Below, in pieces: positions 7,803-16,353 of a stretch of DNA of 64,000 nucleotides. The stretch is from RYN-230 sp963837335. Lineage in GTDB: Bacteria > Actinomycetota > Actinomycetes > Streptosporangiales > Streptosporangiaceae. The stretch spans positions 1 through 64,000 of the forward strand of contig CAWINS010000074.1 in assembly GCA_963837335.1 (NCBI GenBank), read 5' to 3'. The translations under genes and the position numbers were made by a program. The notes under the pieces were generated by a model. It had not been told where the DNA came from. It was given only the letters and a program-made list of their open reading frames with translations, and made no database searches. Within the stretch, counting starts at the first letter, position 1. Each line of letters begins with the position of its first letter.

Positions 7803-8045
7803 ATGTCGGCTGTAGTGATCGCGGTCGTCTCTTTCCTGTCGGGCACGTTAGGAGGCTGGTGGCTGACGATGGTCGTCGTCACGGCCTCGATCTCGTTCTC
7901 TCAGGAACGGATGGAACGGAAGGTGCGCTACTGGCAGGCCGAGACGGCCCGAGCCGAAGCAGAGGCTGAGCGGCTGGCCCGCGCGGTCACAGCCTCCTCG
8001 CGCAAGATGCAGCGGCCAGGCGGTGACTGGCCACACGATCACTAG
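7803..8045 (+). CDS. Small membrane protein with amphipathic C-terminal helix
   Basis: 80 residues: a hydrophobic segment (about 3-32, VVIAVVSFLSGTLGGWWLTMVVV) followed by a charged heptad-like helix rich in E, R, A (ERMERKVRYWQAETARAEAEAERLARAV). A membrane anchor plus coiled coil is typical of small actinobacterial proteins of unknown role. No strong ribosome site precedes the ATG, so the start is uncertain. No family recognised. Confidence 0.5.
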   Translation: MSAVVIAVVSFLSGTLGGWWLTMVVVTASISFSQERMERKVRYWQAETARAEAEAERLARAVTASSRKMQRPGGDWPHDH

Positions 8046-8335
8046 CTGCCGCCCGCCGGCAGACCCGGCGGCCGATGCTTCACGCCCCGGCCGTCGGGTA
8101 GCCGCTCCCCCACCACCCCAGCCCTGGCGCGAACGGCTTGACCTTGACCCTGCGTCAGGGGTGCTCCATCGTCGCCAGCAGCCGAAGACACCACCCAGGC
8201 CGACGAGAACTCTGGCAACCTGGCCGCTGTGACCCTAATGTCCGCACACATCGTCGGCTCCTCGCCGTCCCGGCAGCGGCTGAACAACCTCTCACAGAAG
8301 CGTCTCGAAGGGCTGCGCGACTCACGGAGGCCCGC

Positions 8336-8878
8336 ATGACCGGGGGTATCGAGATCCGCGGGCCCCGGCTACTGCTCCGCGCCCTGCAGGCCAGCGAGAT
8401 CGACGAGGAATGGCAGGCCATGGTCGACGCCGATCCCATGGTCATCGCCGAGCTGCCCGATGAGGAGGCTTTCCGGGCCCGGCTGCTGCGATCGGGCCGC
8501 CTGGTCGGTGGTGAGCTCGACCTGGCCGTCGACCTGGACGGGGTGCTGATCGGGCGGATCCAGACGTTCGTGCCCCCGGGCCGCCCGCTGCCCCCCGGGA
8601 CTTTCGAGGTGGGGATCGGCCTGCGCGGGCACGCCCAGGGCCAGGGCCATGGCCGCGAAGCTCTGGCCCTGCTTACCGGCTGGCTGTTCGAGCACGCCGC
8701 CGCCCAGGTCGTCGAGAGCGCCACCGACCCCGCGAACGCCGCGATGCGGGCGGTCTTCGGCCGGGTCGGCTGGGCAGAGGCCGGATCGCAGACCGAATTC
8801 GGCCGCGAATGGGCTGTCTACCGGATCACCCGGGAGGACTGGCTGACCTCGCGAAGTACGGGCCGGACTCCTTACTGA
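8336..8878 (+). CDS. GNAT-family acetyltransferase (RimJ/RimL-like)
   Basis: 180 residues from ATG 8336, which has a CACGGAGG ribosome site. The start IEIRGPRLLLRALQASEIDE is the beta1-alpha1 pattern of RimJ/RimL-type N-acetyltransferases. The acetyl-CoA loop is seen as RGHAQGQGHGREALALLTGWLF (about 102-123), followed by ATDPANAAMRAVFGRVGW. The substrate (protein N-terminus or small amine) is not predictable. The 3' end overlaps the convergent membrane protein gene by 53 bases. Confidence 0.88.
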   Translation: MTGGIEIRGPRLLLRALQASEIDEEWQAMVDADPMVIAELPDEEAFRARLLRSGRLVGGELDLAVDLDGVLIGRIQTFVPPGRPLPPGTFEVGIGLRGHAQGQGHGREALALLTGWLFEHAAAQVVESATDPANAAMRAVFGRVGWAEAGSQTEFGREWAVYRITREDWLTSRSTGRTPY

Positions 8879-9326
8879 ACAGCAGGATGATCGCACCCAG
8901 CCCGACAAGCCAGACAATGACGCCGACGATCACCGGAGCCAGCGCGTGCACCTGGGTAAAGGAAACGATCAGGTCCAGCGTGTTGATGCCGAAGAACACG
9001 GCCGAGACGATCCTGGCCCAGTTGCGGCCCCGGCGGTTGGCCCAGGCCATCCAGAGCCAGAGGCCTACCGCGATCAGGCCGCCGATCACTGAGGTGACGA
9101 TCGCGGCGATCTCGGCATTATGCCGCTGCGCCGCGGTGTAATCCGGGTGCCGGGCGAGAATGCCGTGCTTGAGGCTGGCGATGGTCACCAGGGTGACGAT
9201 GACCACGACTGCGCTGAGCGCGGCGCCCGCGTACATGAGCCGGACCGCGTTCCGGACCGAATTCGGCGGCTCCGCGTCGACTGGCCCGGGCACCTGCGAC
9301 GGCGACGACGGATAGGGCTGGTACAT
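8826..9326 (-). CDS. Four-helix membrane protein of unknown function
   Basis: 166 residues with a proline-rich cytoplasmic start (YQPYPSSPSQVPGP) and four hydrophobic helices at about 28-50, 70-92, 100-120 and 130-152. Proline-rich leader plus four helices is a common actinobacterial pattern without known function. ATG at 9326 was chosen because the preceding residues are shadow-like. It overlaps the end of the convergent acetyltransferase gene. Confidence 0.75.
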   Translation of the reverse strand: MYQPYPSSPSQVPGPVDAEPPNSVRNAVRLMYAGAALSAVVVIVTLVTIASLKHGILARHPDYTAAQRHNAEIAAIVTSVIGGLIAVGLWLWMAWANRRGRNWARIVSAVFFGINTLDLIVSFTQVHALAPVIVGVIVWLVGLGAIILLFSKESGPYFARSASPPG

Positions 9327-9485
9327 CACTGCTCCCCGTGCGCGTGCCAGCCAGCAACCGGACCGCTCCCCCGTGAGCTGCGGCCGGCCAGCAGAGCCGC
9401 ACAACTGGTCCTGCGGCCACGTTACGCCGCCCGGACACAGCCATTTAGCTTGATTTGTCTTGCCGGCGCCCCCATCTGCTCGCCG

Positions 9486-10163
9486 TCACATTTTTCCTTT
9501 AGGTGTTGCCCTTTCACGGCCTGCTATCCCGGTGAACCGGGCACTGGGCTCACCGCGCAGATGCCCGGGCGGGAGCGTGCGGCCGCACAGGACGAGCGCC
9601 AGGTCCTGGGCCGGGCCGGATATCGGCACCCCCGACCCGAGCGACCAGTCCAGGTCCTCGGCGTGCAGGGCGATCCCGGCCAGGTCGGTCCCGAAGAACT
9701 TCCGTGACTTGGGCCCGGTGACCGCGGCCAGGACCGTCCGCAGGCGGTCCTCGGGAACCCGGCGGTCGAGGCCGAGCGCGACCGTGATGTCCAGGCCGTG
9801 GATGACGTCGTGGGTGAGCGCGCCCTCGAACCCGCCGCCGGGCGGCTTCCACGGGTTCCGTTCGTTGTCCCGCAGGGCCGCGGCGAGTTCCGCCGGCGGG
9901 GCGGTCCCGTCCCGCCGGGCGCAGCGGTCGGCCATCCGGTTGAAGTTCCCGCGCGACCTGACCATCTCGAACGCGAACCGTGGGGGACGGTAGCGGAACG
10001 GCATGGTGATGTGCGCTACGACTTCGCGGACCCGCCACCCTTGGCACAGCGTCGGGGCGTCCCACGCCTCCGGGGGCAAGCCGGCCAGGATCACGGCCAG
10101 ATCCCGTCGCTCCGCCGCGATCGCGTCGGCGATGCCCGAGTTCTTCGTCTCCGCGGTGCTCAT
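9486..10163 (-). CDS. Maleylpyruvate isomerase-family (DinB-like, mycothiol-type) protein
   Basis: 225 residues. The four-helix DinB/MDMPI pattern is visible: an N-terminal ERRDLAVILAGLPPEAWDAPTLCQGWRVREVVAHI (about 19-53) with the conserved H52, and GALTHDVIHGLDI with the second histidine pair (about 115-127). This supports a metal-binding mycothiol-dependent transferase fold. It is the last gene of an ArsR-SRPBCC-MDMPI operon; ATG overlaps the SRPBCC stop. Substrate unknown. Confidence 0.85.
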   Translation of the reverse strand: MSTAETKNSGIADAIAAERRDLAVILAGLPPEAWDAPTLCQGWRVREVVAHITMPFRYRPPRFAFEMVRSRGNFNRMADRCARRDGTAPPAELAAALRDNERNPWKPPGGGFEGALTHDVIHGLDITVALGLDRRVPEDRLRTVLAAVTGPKSRKFFGTDLAGIALHAEDLDWSLGSGVPISGPAQDLALVLCGRTLPPGHLRGEPSARFTGIAGRERATPKGKM

Positions 10164-10633
10164 GGTGTCCTCCTGGTCCTCGGGCCTGCACTGCGGGCCG
10201 CGAGGTATTCGGCGAAGCGGTCCAGGGAGGTGCGGAAGCCAGCCTGGGCCTCTGGGGACCGGGCAAACTCGGGCACGTTGACCTGGCGGATCTCGACCCC
10301 GGTGCGAGTGCCACCGATGTCGGTGAAGGTCACGGTCACCGTCATCCCGGAGTGGGCCTCGGTCCACACCAGCCTTTCCGGCGGGGCGACCTCGTCGTAG
10401 ATCGCCCGGGTGGGGTAACGGCTGCCGTCGGCGTCGTTGATCATGACGGTCTCGAACACCCCGCCCGGGCGCGGGTCCACGGTGATGTGCTCGACCGGGG
10501 CGCTGGTCCCGGCCGGGCCCCAGAAGTGGGTGAGATGCTCCGGCTGGGTCATGCACTGGAACACGAGCTCACGCGGGGCCTCGAAAACCCTGGTGAAGAC
10601 GAGCTCAGCCGGGCCTGCTGCTGAGTTGCTCAC
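10160..10633 (-). CDS. SRPBCC/AHSA1-family protein
   Basis: 157 residues from GTG 10633. The START-like fold pattern is clear: FTRVFEAPRELVFQCMTQPEHLTHFWGP, then VDPRPGGVFETVMIN and ERLVWTEAHSGMTVTVTFTD. Such proteins bind hydrophobic ligands and are very often coupled to an ArsR gene, as here. The GTG overlaps the regulator stop (GTGA) and its own TGA overlaps the next ATG. Confidence 0.88.
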   Translation of the reverse strand: MSNSAAGPAELVFTRVFEAPRELVFQCMTQPEHLTHFWGPAGTSAPVEHITVDPRPGGVFETVMINDADGSRYPTRAIYDEVAPPERLVWTEAHSGMTVTVTFTDIGGTRTGVEIRQVNVPEFARSPEAQAGFRTSLDRFAEYLAARSAGPRTRRTP

Positions 10634-11061
10634 TGGTCGCTCCTTTCGTTCGGCAGTGCCCGCCCTTCCGGCGGTGCGGGCTGTTCCGGCGGGATCCGCC
10701 CGGGATCGCCAGCCGGTCCTCGCTGGAGATCGCGCAGGTGGGCGTCGAGCTTGTCGAACCGCTCCGCCCAGATCCGGCGGTTGTCCTCGATCCAGGCGGC
10801 AGCAGGCTCGAGCGCCCCGGCCTCGAGGTGGCAGGGCCGGAACTGGGCGTGCCGGGTCCGCGAGATGATCCCGCAGCGCTCGAGCACCTTCAGGTGCTTG
10901 GAGACGCCGGGCAGGGTCAGGTCGAAGGGGGCGGCCAACTCGTTCACCGTGGCGTCTCCCCGCGCCAGCCGGGCCACGATGGCCCGGCGGGTCGGATCCG
11001 CCAGGGCCGTGAACGTGGCATCGAGCTGGTCCTGCGCCACTGCTGTGCCACCACTGGGCAT
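10630..11061 (-). CDS. ArsR-family transcriptional regulator
   Basis: 143 residues. The winged helix is complete at about 12-85 (FTALADPTRRAIVARLARGDATVNELAAPFDLTLPGVSKHLKVLERCGII), the subgroup that pairs with AHSA1-type proteins. No metal-binding cysteine cluster is seen, so it probably senses something other than a metal. It heads the three-gene operon and probably represses it. Confidence 0.92.
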   Translation of the reverse strand: MPSGGTAVAQDQLDATFTALADPTRRAIVARLARGDATVNELAAPFDLTLPGVSKHLKVLERCGIISRTRHAQFRPCHLEAGALEPAAAWIEDNRRIWAERFDKLDAHLRDLQRGPAGDPGRIPPEQPAPPEGRALPNERSDQ

Positions 11062-11092
11062 CTGACCTCCCGCAACTGTGTCCTTGATTAGT

Positions 11093-11121
11093 ATTTGACC
11101 ACATGGTTAATTAGCTGTCAA
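11093..11121 (-). promoter_or_regulatory. Housekeeping-type promoter of the ArsR operon
   Basis: On the minus strand a consensus TTGACA (11116-11121) is followed after 17 bases by TCAAAT (11093-11098), 32 bases before the ATG. The surrounding AT-rich stretch (11083-11130) contrasts with the flanks and is a likely repressor site. Confidence 0.6.
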
Positions 11122-11212
11122 GTTAAGTAATGAGCGAGCTTCATCGCCGGGATCGTCTTCCCTACGCTTGAGCAACTCCCGTCGTCCCAGGTCAGAGGGC
11201 ACTCTCGCGTCG

Positions 11213-11500
11213 ATGCGTCCTGATCAACCCCTATTCACGCGGTGGATCGAGTCGGCACGAATGCTGACTGCAGAGATCGGCCGAGCTGCGGTCGTCACCA
11301 CCGACAACCGAGACGCGTTGCTGGGCACCGAAGCCGTCGTCCGTGCTGGCCAGGAAGTCGAGCGGTTGATCCGCACGGCTGGCTTCGAGCCGGTGAAGGC
11401 CGGCGGGATCGAACAGTCGGGTCGGCTTGAGGTGGGCGGCGACCTTCACGATCTCGTAGTCGGCCCCGCAGAGGCCCGTTCGCTGATCGGCCGCGCCTGA
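11213..11500 (+). pseudogene. Remnant of an NAD(P)/F420-binding oxidoreductase C-terminus
   Basis: The frame from ATG 11213 ends in GQEVERLIRTAGFEPVKAGGIEQSGRLEVGG DLHDLV-type sequence, resembling the C-terminal part of F420/NADP-dependent dinucleotide-binding proteins. The glycine-rich nucleotide-binding start is absent, and the first 60 residues match nothing I recognise. I read it as a 5'-deleted remnant; a chance frame cannot be excluded. Confidence 0.35.
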
Positions 11501-11628
11501 TCTCTTCGTCGCCCTGGCCAGCAGGCACGCCCGGGCCTGGGAAGCCGACCGCACTCCCGCGGTGCGGCGTCGGACGAGATTCAGGACGTCGTCCCGCGTC
11601 AGCCCGCGTCGCTCCCCTAGAGTCGCTC

Positions 11629-12030
11629 CTAGGTCGCCGCGGTCGGCGCCTGGGCGCTTTCCAGTTCACCGGCGCTGATCTCGACGCAGAACTCGTTGCC
11701 CTCAGGATCGGCGAGGAGCACCCAGCCGAACTCGGGGCGCCGGTCGCTGACGACCGTGGCGCCGAGCCTGGTGAGCCGGGCGATTTCCTCGTCCTGGGTC
11801 CGGTCAGCGGGCATGACGTCCAGGTGCACCCGGTTCTTGATCGTCTTGTCCTCGGGAACCCTGACGAAGTAGAGCCGCGGACGACCCTCGCCCAGGTTCC
11901 CGACGGCGGAGTCCTCGGAGCCTGGCTGGGGCTCCTCGATCACCGGCCACCCGGTGACCTCCCCCCAGAACCGGGCCAGGGCGCGAGGATCGGCGCAGTC
12001 GAACGTGATGTTAAGAATGGCAGAACTCAC
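11629..12030 (-). CDS. VOC-family (glyoxalase-like) protein
   Basis: 133 residues. Starts ILNITFDCADPRALARFWGEVTGWPV and contains RLYFVRVPEDKTIKNRVHLDV and LLADPEGNEFCVE, the glyoxalase-like domain often found in actinobacteria. It may bind a metal and small ligand, but no activity can be assigned. It is related to the gene at 46098, which shares ADALALARFW, FVRVPEGKTAKNRMHFDL and DPEGNEFCVE motifs. Confidence 0.88.
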   Translation of the reverse strand: MSSAILNITFDCADPRALARFWGEVTGWPVIEEPQPGSEDSAVGNLGEGRPRLYFVRVPEDKTIKNRVHLDVMPADRTQDEEIARLTRLGATVVSDRRPEFGWVLLADPEGNEFCVEISAGELESAQAPTAAT

Positions 12031-12201
12031 GGCATTCTCCGCTCGTGTGCGGGCGCCTGCCGCCGGGCGTCAGCGGACGGCGGGAGGCGCGGGAATCAGA
12101 CCTGACATCGACCGCCCTCCCTCCTGTTCCCCAGTGAGAAAAGATCGGCACCATCATGCCACGGGAGAAGCCGGAGACCGAGGGCATAAACCTGGTCCTC
12201 G

Positions 12202-12238
12202 CCGCCCACTGCGGCCGCCCATTGCGGCCGCCCACTGG
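12202..12238. repeat. 13-base tandem repeat, about 2.8 copies
   Basis: CCGCCCACTGCGG (12202-12214) is followed by CCGCCCATTGCGG (12215-12227) and CCGCCCACTGG (12228-12238), in the non-coding stretch before the PPOX gene. Confidence 0.75.
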
Positions 12239-12304
12239 AGCCGCGGACCATCCACCGGCAGATGATCTTTCGGGGCGTGAGCCGGGCGGCTGTACCGTGC
12301 CGTC

Positions 12305-12700
12305 ATGGCAATCTCGTTCAACGCGGAGACGCTCAGGCTGCTGGCGGGGCCTAACTACGCCGTCCTGGCCACCATCAATCCCGACGGCAGCCCGCACACC
12401 TCGGCGATGTGGGTCGCCCTCGACGGGGATGACCTGCTGTTCTCCACCGTGGAAGGACGCGTGAAGCACCGCAACATGCTGCGCGACCCGCGCGTCAGCG
12501 TCACCGTGTGGGACTCGGCGGACCCGGAAATCTCGGTGGATCTCCGTGGCCGGGTGTCGATGACGCCCGATCCCGGGCGGCTGCTGCATATCCAGCTATC
12601 CCACAAGTATGACGGTACCGATCCGGGCGAAGACCCTCCTGGCGCGCACCGGGTGATCGTGCGGATGGCCGTGCAGAAGGTGGCCGGGCATGCCGCATAG
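12305..12700 (+). CDS. PPOX-class F420-dependent oxidoreductase
   Basis: 131 residues. LRLLAGPNYAVLATINPDGSPHTSAMWVALDGDDLLFSTVEGRVKHRNMLRDPRVSVTVWD is the standard split-barrel pattern of PPOX/pyridoxamine-oxidase-like flavin or F420 enzymes. Length fits the F420-type family. Three bases separate it from the next gene, so they are probably co-transcribed. Substrate unknown. Confidence 0.9.
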   Translation: MAISFNAETLRLLAGPNYAVLATINPDGSPHTSAMWVALDGDDLLFSTVEGRVKHRNMLRDPRVSVTVWDSADPEISVDLRGRVSMTPDPGRLLHIQLSHKYDGTDPGEDPPGAHRVIVRMAVQKVAGHAA

Positions 12701-12703
12701 CCC

Positions 12704-13096
12704 ATGATCACCTACGAGTGGCGCGGGCCATTCACCAGCAGCGAGGTCAGCGCCCTGCACGCGGCGGCATTTGGTCACCGGGACGCGGCCCGGAACTGGC
12801 GGGATCAGGTGGAACGCCACAGCCTGGGCTGGGTCTGCGCCCGAAACGGGGATGATCTCGCCGGGTTCGTCAACGTGGCCTGGGATGGTGGCGCCCACGC
12901 CTTCATCCTCGACACCATGGTCGCCCCCCGGATGCACCGGCAGGGCACCGGCACCAGGCTGATCGCCCTCGCCGTCCAGGCGGCGCGCCAGGCAGGCTGC
13001 ACGTGGCTGCACGTCGACTTCGAGGAGCACCTGCGGCCCTTCTACCTCGGAGTTTGCGGATTCACTCCCTCCGCCGCCGGCCTCATCGCCCTGTGA
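12704..13096 (+). CDS. GNAT-family acetyltransferase
   Basis: 130 residues. WVCARNGDDLAGFVNVAWDGG leads to the acetyl-CoA site MVAPRMHRQGTGTRLIALAVQAARQAGC (about 71-98), with VDFEEHLRPFYLGVCGF near the end. Compact single-domain GNAT. It ends just before a large hairpin. Confidence 0.9.
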   Translation: MITYEWRGPFTSSEVSALHAAAFGHRDAARNWRDQVERHSLGWVCARNGDDLAGFVNVAWDGGAHAFILDTMVAPRMHRQGTGTRLIALAVQAARQAGCTWLHVDFEEHLRPFYLGVCGFTPSAAGLIAL

Positions 13097-13106
13097 ACCG
13101 CGTCAG

Positions 13107-13168
13107 CGTGTTCGTGATCAACCGTTTGGTGCTGCCGGGCCAGCACCAAACGGTTGATCACGAACACG
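13107..13168. terminator. 28-bp perfect hairpin between convergent genes
   Basis: The arms 13107-13134 and 13141-13168 are perfectly complementary around a 6-base CCGGGC loop. It follows the acetyltransferase stop (13096) and precedes the end of the convergent XRE gene (13209), so it probably terminates both. The stem is unusually long and contains AT-rich parts (CGTGTTCGTGATCAACCG). Confidence 0.8.
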
Positions 13169-13208
13169 GCAAGCCCGGCCTCGCGGGCATGGGGCTCCGG
13201 CCGTCCCG

Positions 13209-14033
13209 CTACGCCACCTGGCCGGCCGCTGAGTCCGACCGGCGCAGCAGGTGGCGGAGGGCCCGGGCGGACGGGGTGCCCGGGTCCGCGGTCATGAACA
13301 CCACCTGCTGATCGTCGTCGGGCACGGCCAGCACGTCACAGTTGATGCGCACTGCCCCGATCTCGGGATGGGTGAACGTCTTCGAACGGTGGCCGGGCGC
13401 GCGTACCGGGTTGGTGTCCCACACCTGCACAAACTCTTCGCTGCCGGCCCGCAGCTCGGCCAGCAGGCGGGCGAGCCGTTCGTCGCGGGGGTAGCGGTCG
13501 GCGGCCCCGCGCAGCCGCGCCACCACGATGTGGCTGGACTCCTCACCGCCGGAGCTGCGGTGCCAGCCGGGTTCCAGGAAACGCCGCCGGGCCAGGTTGG
13601 GCTCGTCCCCGAGGTGGCCCAGCAGGGCCTCGGCGAGCGGGTTCCAGGCGATCACGTCATACGCGGCGTCGGTGACCACGGCCCCCGCTTCCGGGATCCG
13701 GCGCAGCAGATCAGCCACGTACGGGCGAACCTGGCGAGCCGGGCCTGGCGGCGGGGCCGGGCTCGTGCCGGCCAGCCGGAACAGGTGGGTGTGCTCGGCC
13801 GGGGTGAGCCGGAGCGCCCCCGCGAGGGCGTCCAGTATCCGCGGCGAGGGGCGCGGGCCACGGGCCTGCTCGATCCGGGCGTAGTACTCCACGGACATGC
13901 TGGCCAGGTGGGCGACTTCCTCGCGGCGCAGGCCGGGCGTACGGCGGCGCGGGCCCGCGGGCAGGCCCACGTCAGCCGGGCGCAGGTCCGCCCGCCGGTC
14001 GCGCAGGAAACAGGCCAGTTCCTGTTTGGCCAT
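13209..14033 (-). CDS. XRE-family regulator with MmyB-like ligand-binding domain
   Basis: 274 residues. Helix-turn-helix at about 5-70 (CFLRDRRADLRP, RRTPGLRREEVAHLASMSVEYYARIEQAR), then an MmyB-like domain (YVADLLRRIPEAGAVVTDAAYDVIAWNPLAEALLG ... LRINCDVLAVPDDDQQVVF-like end). These regulators commonly lie divergent from a short-chain dehydrogenase and control it, as here. ATG 14033 gives the canonical MAKQ start. Confidence 0.93.
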   Translation of the reverse strand: MAKQELACFLRDRRADLRPADVGLPAGPRRRTPGLRREEVAHLASMSVEYYARIEQARGPRPSPRILDALAGALRLTPAEHTHLFRLAGTSPAPPPGPARQVRPYVADLLRRIPEAGAVVTDAAYDVIAWNPLAEALLGHLGDEPNLARRRFLEPGWHRSSGGEESSHIVVARLRGAADRYPRDERLARLLAELRAGSEEFVQVWDTNPVRAPGHRSKTFTHPEIGAVRINCDVLAVPDDDQQVVFMTADPGTPSARALRHLLRRSDSAAGQVA

Positions 14034-14047
14034 CAGCCACCTCCGGT

Positions 14048-14070
14048 TCCAGGTATCACTTGTGCCTGGA
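14048..14070. promoter_or_regulatory. Candidate operator between XRE and SDR genes
   Basis: TCCAGG (14048-14053) and CCTGGA (14065-14070) form an inverted repeat with an 11-base spacer, in the 70-base divergent intergenic region. Position suggests binding by the XRE regulator. Confidence 0.5.
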
Positions 14071-14103
14071 TCAGCCCGCCCGCCACCAGGCAGAGTCGAC
14101 ACC

Positions 14104-14817
14104 ATGAACGATTCCACGGCTCTCGTTACCGGCGCCAACAAGGGCATCGGCAAGGAAATTGCCCGGCAGCTCGCGGCCGCCGGGTTCACAGTGCACGTCG
14201 GCTCCCGCGACCCGGAGCGCGGTCAGCGGGCCGTTGACGAGATCGGCGGCGGAGCCCGGCTCCTGGTACTCGACGTGACCGAGCCCAAAAGCATCGCCGA
14301 CGCCGCGCGGCAGGTCGAAGACCTCGACGTCCTGGTCAACAACGCCGGCATCCTGGTGGATGGCCGGACGGCACCGGAGGCGGACGTGGAGAGCTTCCGC
14401 CGGACGTTCGAGACGAACCTGTTCGCCGTCCTCGCGGTCACCAACGCCTTCTTGCCGGCGTTGCGGCGGTCCGCGCGGCCCCGGATCGTGAACATCTCCA
14501 GCGGGACCGGATCTCTGACCTGGAGCACCGACCCGGAGCAGCAGCTCCCCTCAGTGGGCACCGGCGCCGCGTACCGCTCGTCCAAGACGGCGCTGAACGC
14601 GCTGACCGTGTTCTACGCCCAGGCCCTGGCGGGCGAGGGCTTCCGGGTGAACGCGCTCGCGCCCGGGCTGCGGCGCACCGACCTTAACGCCCGCGCCGCC
14701 GCCAGCGACGGGGATCCGGCCGAGGCGGCCGCGGGCGCCGTCCGGCTGGCCCTGCTTCCCGACGACGGCCCGACCGGCGAGTTCTTCTCCTGGGACGGAA
14801 CCCCCGCGCCCTGGTAG
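14104..14817 (+). CDS. SDR-family oxidoreductase
   Basis: 237 residues. TGANKGIG (9-16) is the cofactor site, NNAG (about 80-83) and the catalytic YRSSK are present, and the serine sits in VNISSGTG. This is a classical short-chain dehydrogenase, probably NADP-dependent (basic residue after the second beta strand, SRDPER). Divergent from its likely regulator. Confidence 0.93.
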   Translation: MNDSTALVTGANKGIGKEIARQLAAAGFTVHVGSRDPERGQRAVDEIGGGARLLVLDVTEPKSIADAARQVEDLDVLVNNAGILVDGRTAPEADVESFRRTFETNLFAVLAVTNAFLPALRRSARPRIVNISSGTGSLTWSTDPEQQLPSVGTGAAYRSSKTALNALTVFYAQALAGEGFRVNALAPGLRRTDLNARAAASDGDPAEAAAGAVRLALLPDDGPTGEFFSWDGTPAPW

Positions 14818-14878
14818 GTCACCGGGCCAGGCGGCAGCGTCAGCACCCCGGCCATAGCGGGCCGTCCATAATGAGGCT

Positions 14879-15463
14879 GTGCCGCGACTCGTCACCCCCG
14901 CCGTTGCGCCCGGCAGCCTCGCGCGGCTGGGCCAGCCCGTACTGGAACAGGACGGCTTCGTACTGCGGCCCTGGCGGGCGTCGGACGCGCCCGCCGTGGC
15001 CGAGGCCTACTCCGACCCCGGCATCCGGCGCTGGCACAACCGCTCGATGAACGGGCCGGAAGCGCAGCTCTGGGTGGACTCGTGGCCAGGGCGGTGGGCT
15101 GAGGAGAGCGGCGCCGGCTGGGCCGTCAACGGTCCCTCCGGACTCCTCGGGCAGATCAGCCTGCGCCGGCTGGACCTGGCCGAGGGCCTCGCGGAAGTGT
15201 CCTACTGGGTGCTGCCCGCCGCCCGTGGCCACCGGGTGGCGCCGCGGGCCCTGTGCGCGCTGAGCGCGTGGCTGTTCGAACGTCTCCGGATGCACCGGGT
15301 CGAACTGGCTCACTCGACGATGAACGCCGCCTCGTGCCGGGTCGCGGAACACGCCCGCTTCCCGCTCGAGGGGACCAAGCGGGGCGAGTGCCTGCACCGC
15401 GACGGCTGGCATGACATGCACCTGCACGCCCGGCTGGCCGGCGACCCGCGGCCCGCCCTCTAG
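14879..15463 (+). CDS. GNAT-family acetyltransferase (RimJ/RimL-like)
   Basis: 194 residues from GTG 14879. FVLRPWRASDAPAVAEAYSDPGIRRWHNRSM is the N-terminal RimJ/RimL pattern; the acetyl-CoA loop is ARGHRVAPRALCALSAWLF (about 112-130), where the usual glycines are reduced. NAASCRVAEHARF follows as expected. Substrate unknown. Confidence 0.88.
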   Translation: MPRLVTPAVAPGSLARLGQPVLEQDGFVLRPWRASDAPAVAEAYSDPGIRRWHNRSMNGPEAQLWVDSWPGRWAEESGAGWAVNGPSGLLGQISLRRLDLAEGLAEVSYWVLPAARGHRVAPRALCALSAWLFERLRMHRVELAHSTMNAASCRVAEHARFPLEGTKRGECLHRDGWHDMHLHARLAGDPRPAL

Positions 15464-15511
15464 CGAAGTTCCTGCCTTGACGTCCGCGGCCACGACCCGG
15501 GTAAACCTGGA

Positions 15512-16222
15512 TCAGGGCCGATCGATCTTGAGGCAGCGTCCCACCAGGTAGACCGGCACGCGGTCGGCGTGCGGCCGGTCCTGGCTCCATCGTGCCGCCG
15601 GTGCGGGCTCGCTGAGCCGATCGGCCCACAGGTCATGCTGGCTGAACGTGTTGAGGTAGGTGGAGACCATCCGGTGATTCGCACCAACCTGACGGCGCAA
15701 CGCGGACCAGGCGCCGTCAGCAGTCCATAGTCCCTCGTCGTAATAACGGCCCGTGGTCGGCCATGAGCCGGAAACACCAGGCGTTCCCGGGAAGCAGGGG
15801 TGGAGAAGGGAGAATACGAAACGCCCGCCGGGCCGGAGCGCGGCACTGATGGCGGATACGGCGCCCGCCAGGTCGTCGACGTCGGTGAGCCCGAAATTAC
15901 ACGTCACGGCGTCGAATCCAGCATCGCCCAGCCCGATCGGGGAGGCGACATCCGCGTGCCGGTACTGGATGCCGAGCGGCCGGGCGCGTTCAGCGTCCCG
16001 CGCCTTGCCGATCAGGGCGGCCGAGATATCCACGCCCGTCACGTCTGCCCCGCGCCTGGCCAGTTCCCTGGTGATCCGCCCGTGCCCGCAGGCGGCATCC
16101 AGGACACGCAGGCCCGCCGGCTCCCCCAGCAGGTCGAGGAGGGCCACGGACGCCGGTTCGTCGATCTCATCGAACCGGGCCGCGTAGAAATCTGCCACCG
16201 CGTCGTACCTCGCTGCATCCAC
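15512..16222 (-). CDS. Class I SAM-dependent methyltransferase
   Basis: 236 residues. Motif I is VLDAACGHGRITRELARRGADVTGVDIS (about 39-66), then FDAVTCNFGLTDVDD (motif IV) and ALRPGGRFVFSLLHPCF. This is a UbiE/Methyltransf_11 type enzyme for a small molecule. No pathway neighbours point to the substrate. Confidence 0.9.
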   Translation of the reverse strand: MDAARYDAVADFYAARFDEIDEPASVALLDLLGEPAGLRVLDAACGHGRITRELARRGADVTGVDISAALIGKARDAERARPLGIQYRHADVASPIGLGDAGFDAVTCNFGLTDVDDLAGAVSAISAALRPGGRFVFSLLHPCFPGTPGVSGSWPTTGRYYDEGLWTADGAWSALRRQVGANHRMVSTYLNTFSQHDLWADRLSEPAPAARWSQDRPHADRVPVYLVGRCLKIDRP

Positions 16223-16353
16223 GACGCCACCCTAATTCGCGGACGGCGGCCCGCCCCCCTCCGTCCCGCGCACGCCATCGTCACCGGGCCATCGTCAGCG
16301 GCTGGCATGATGCCGTGAGGCCTCTGGGGTAAAACGCACTGTGGGGTGAGCGG

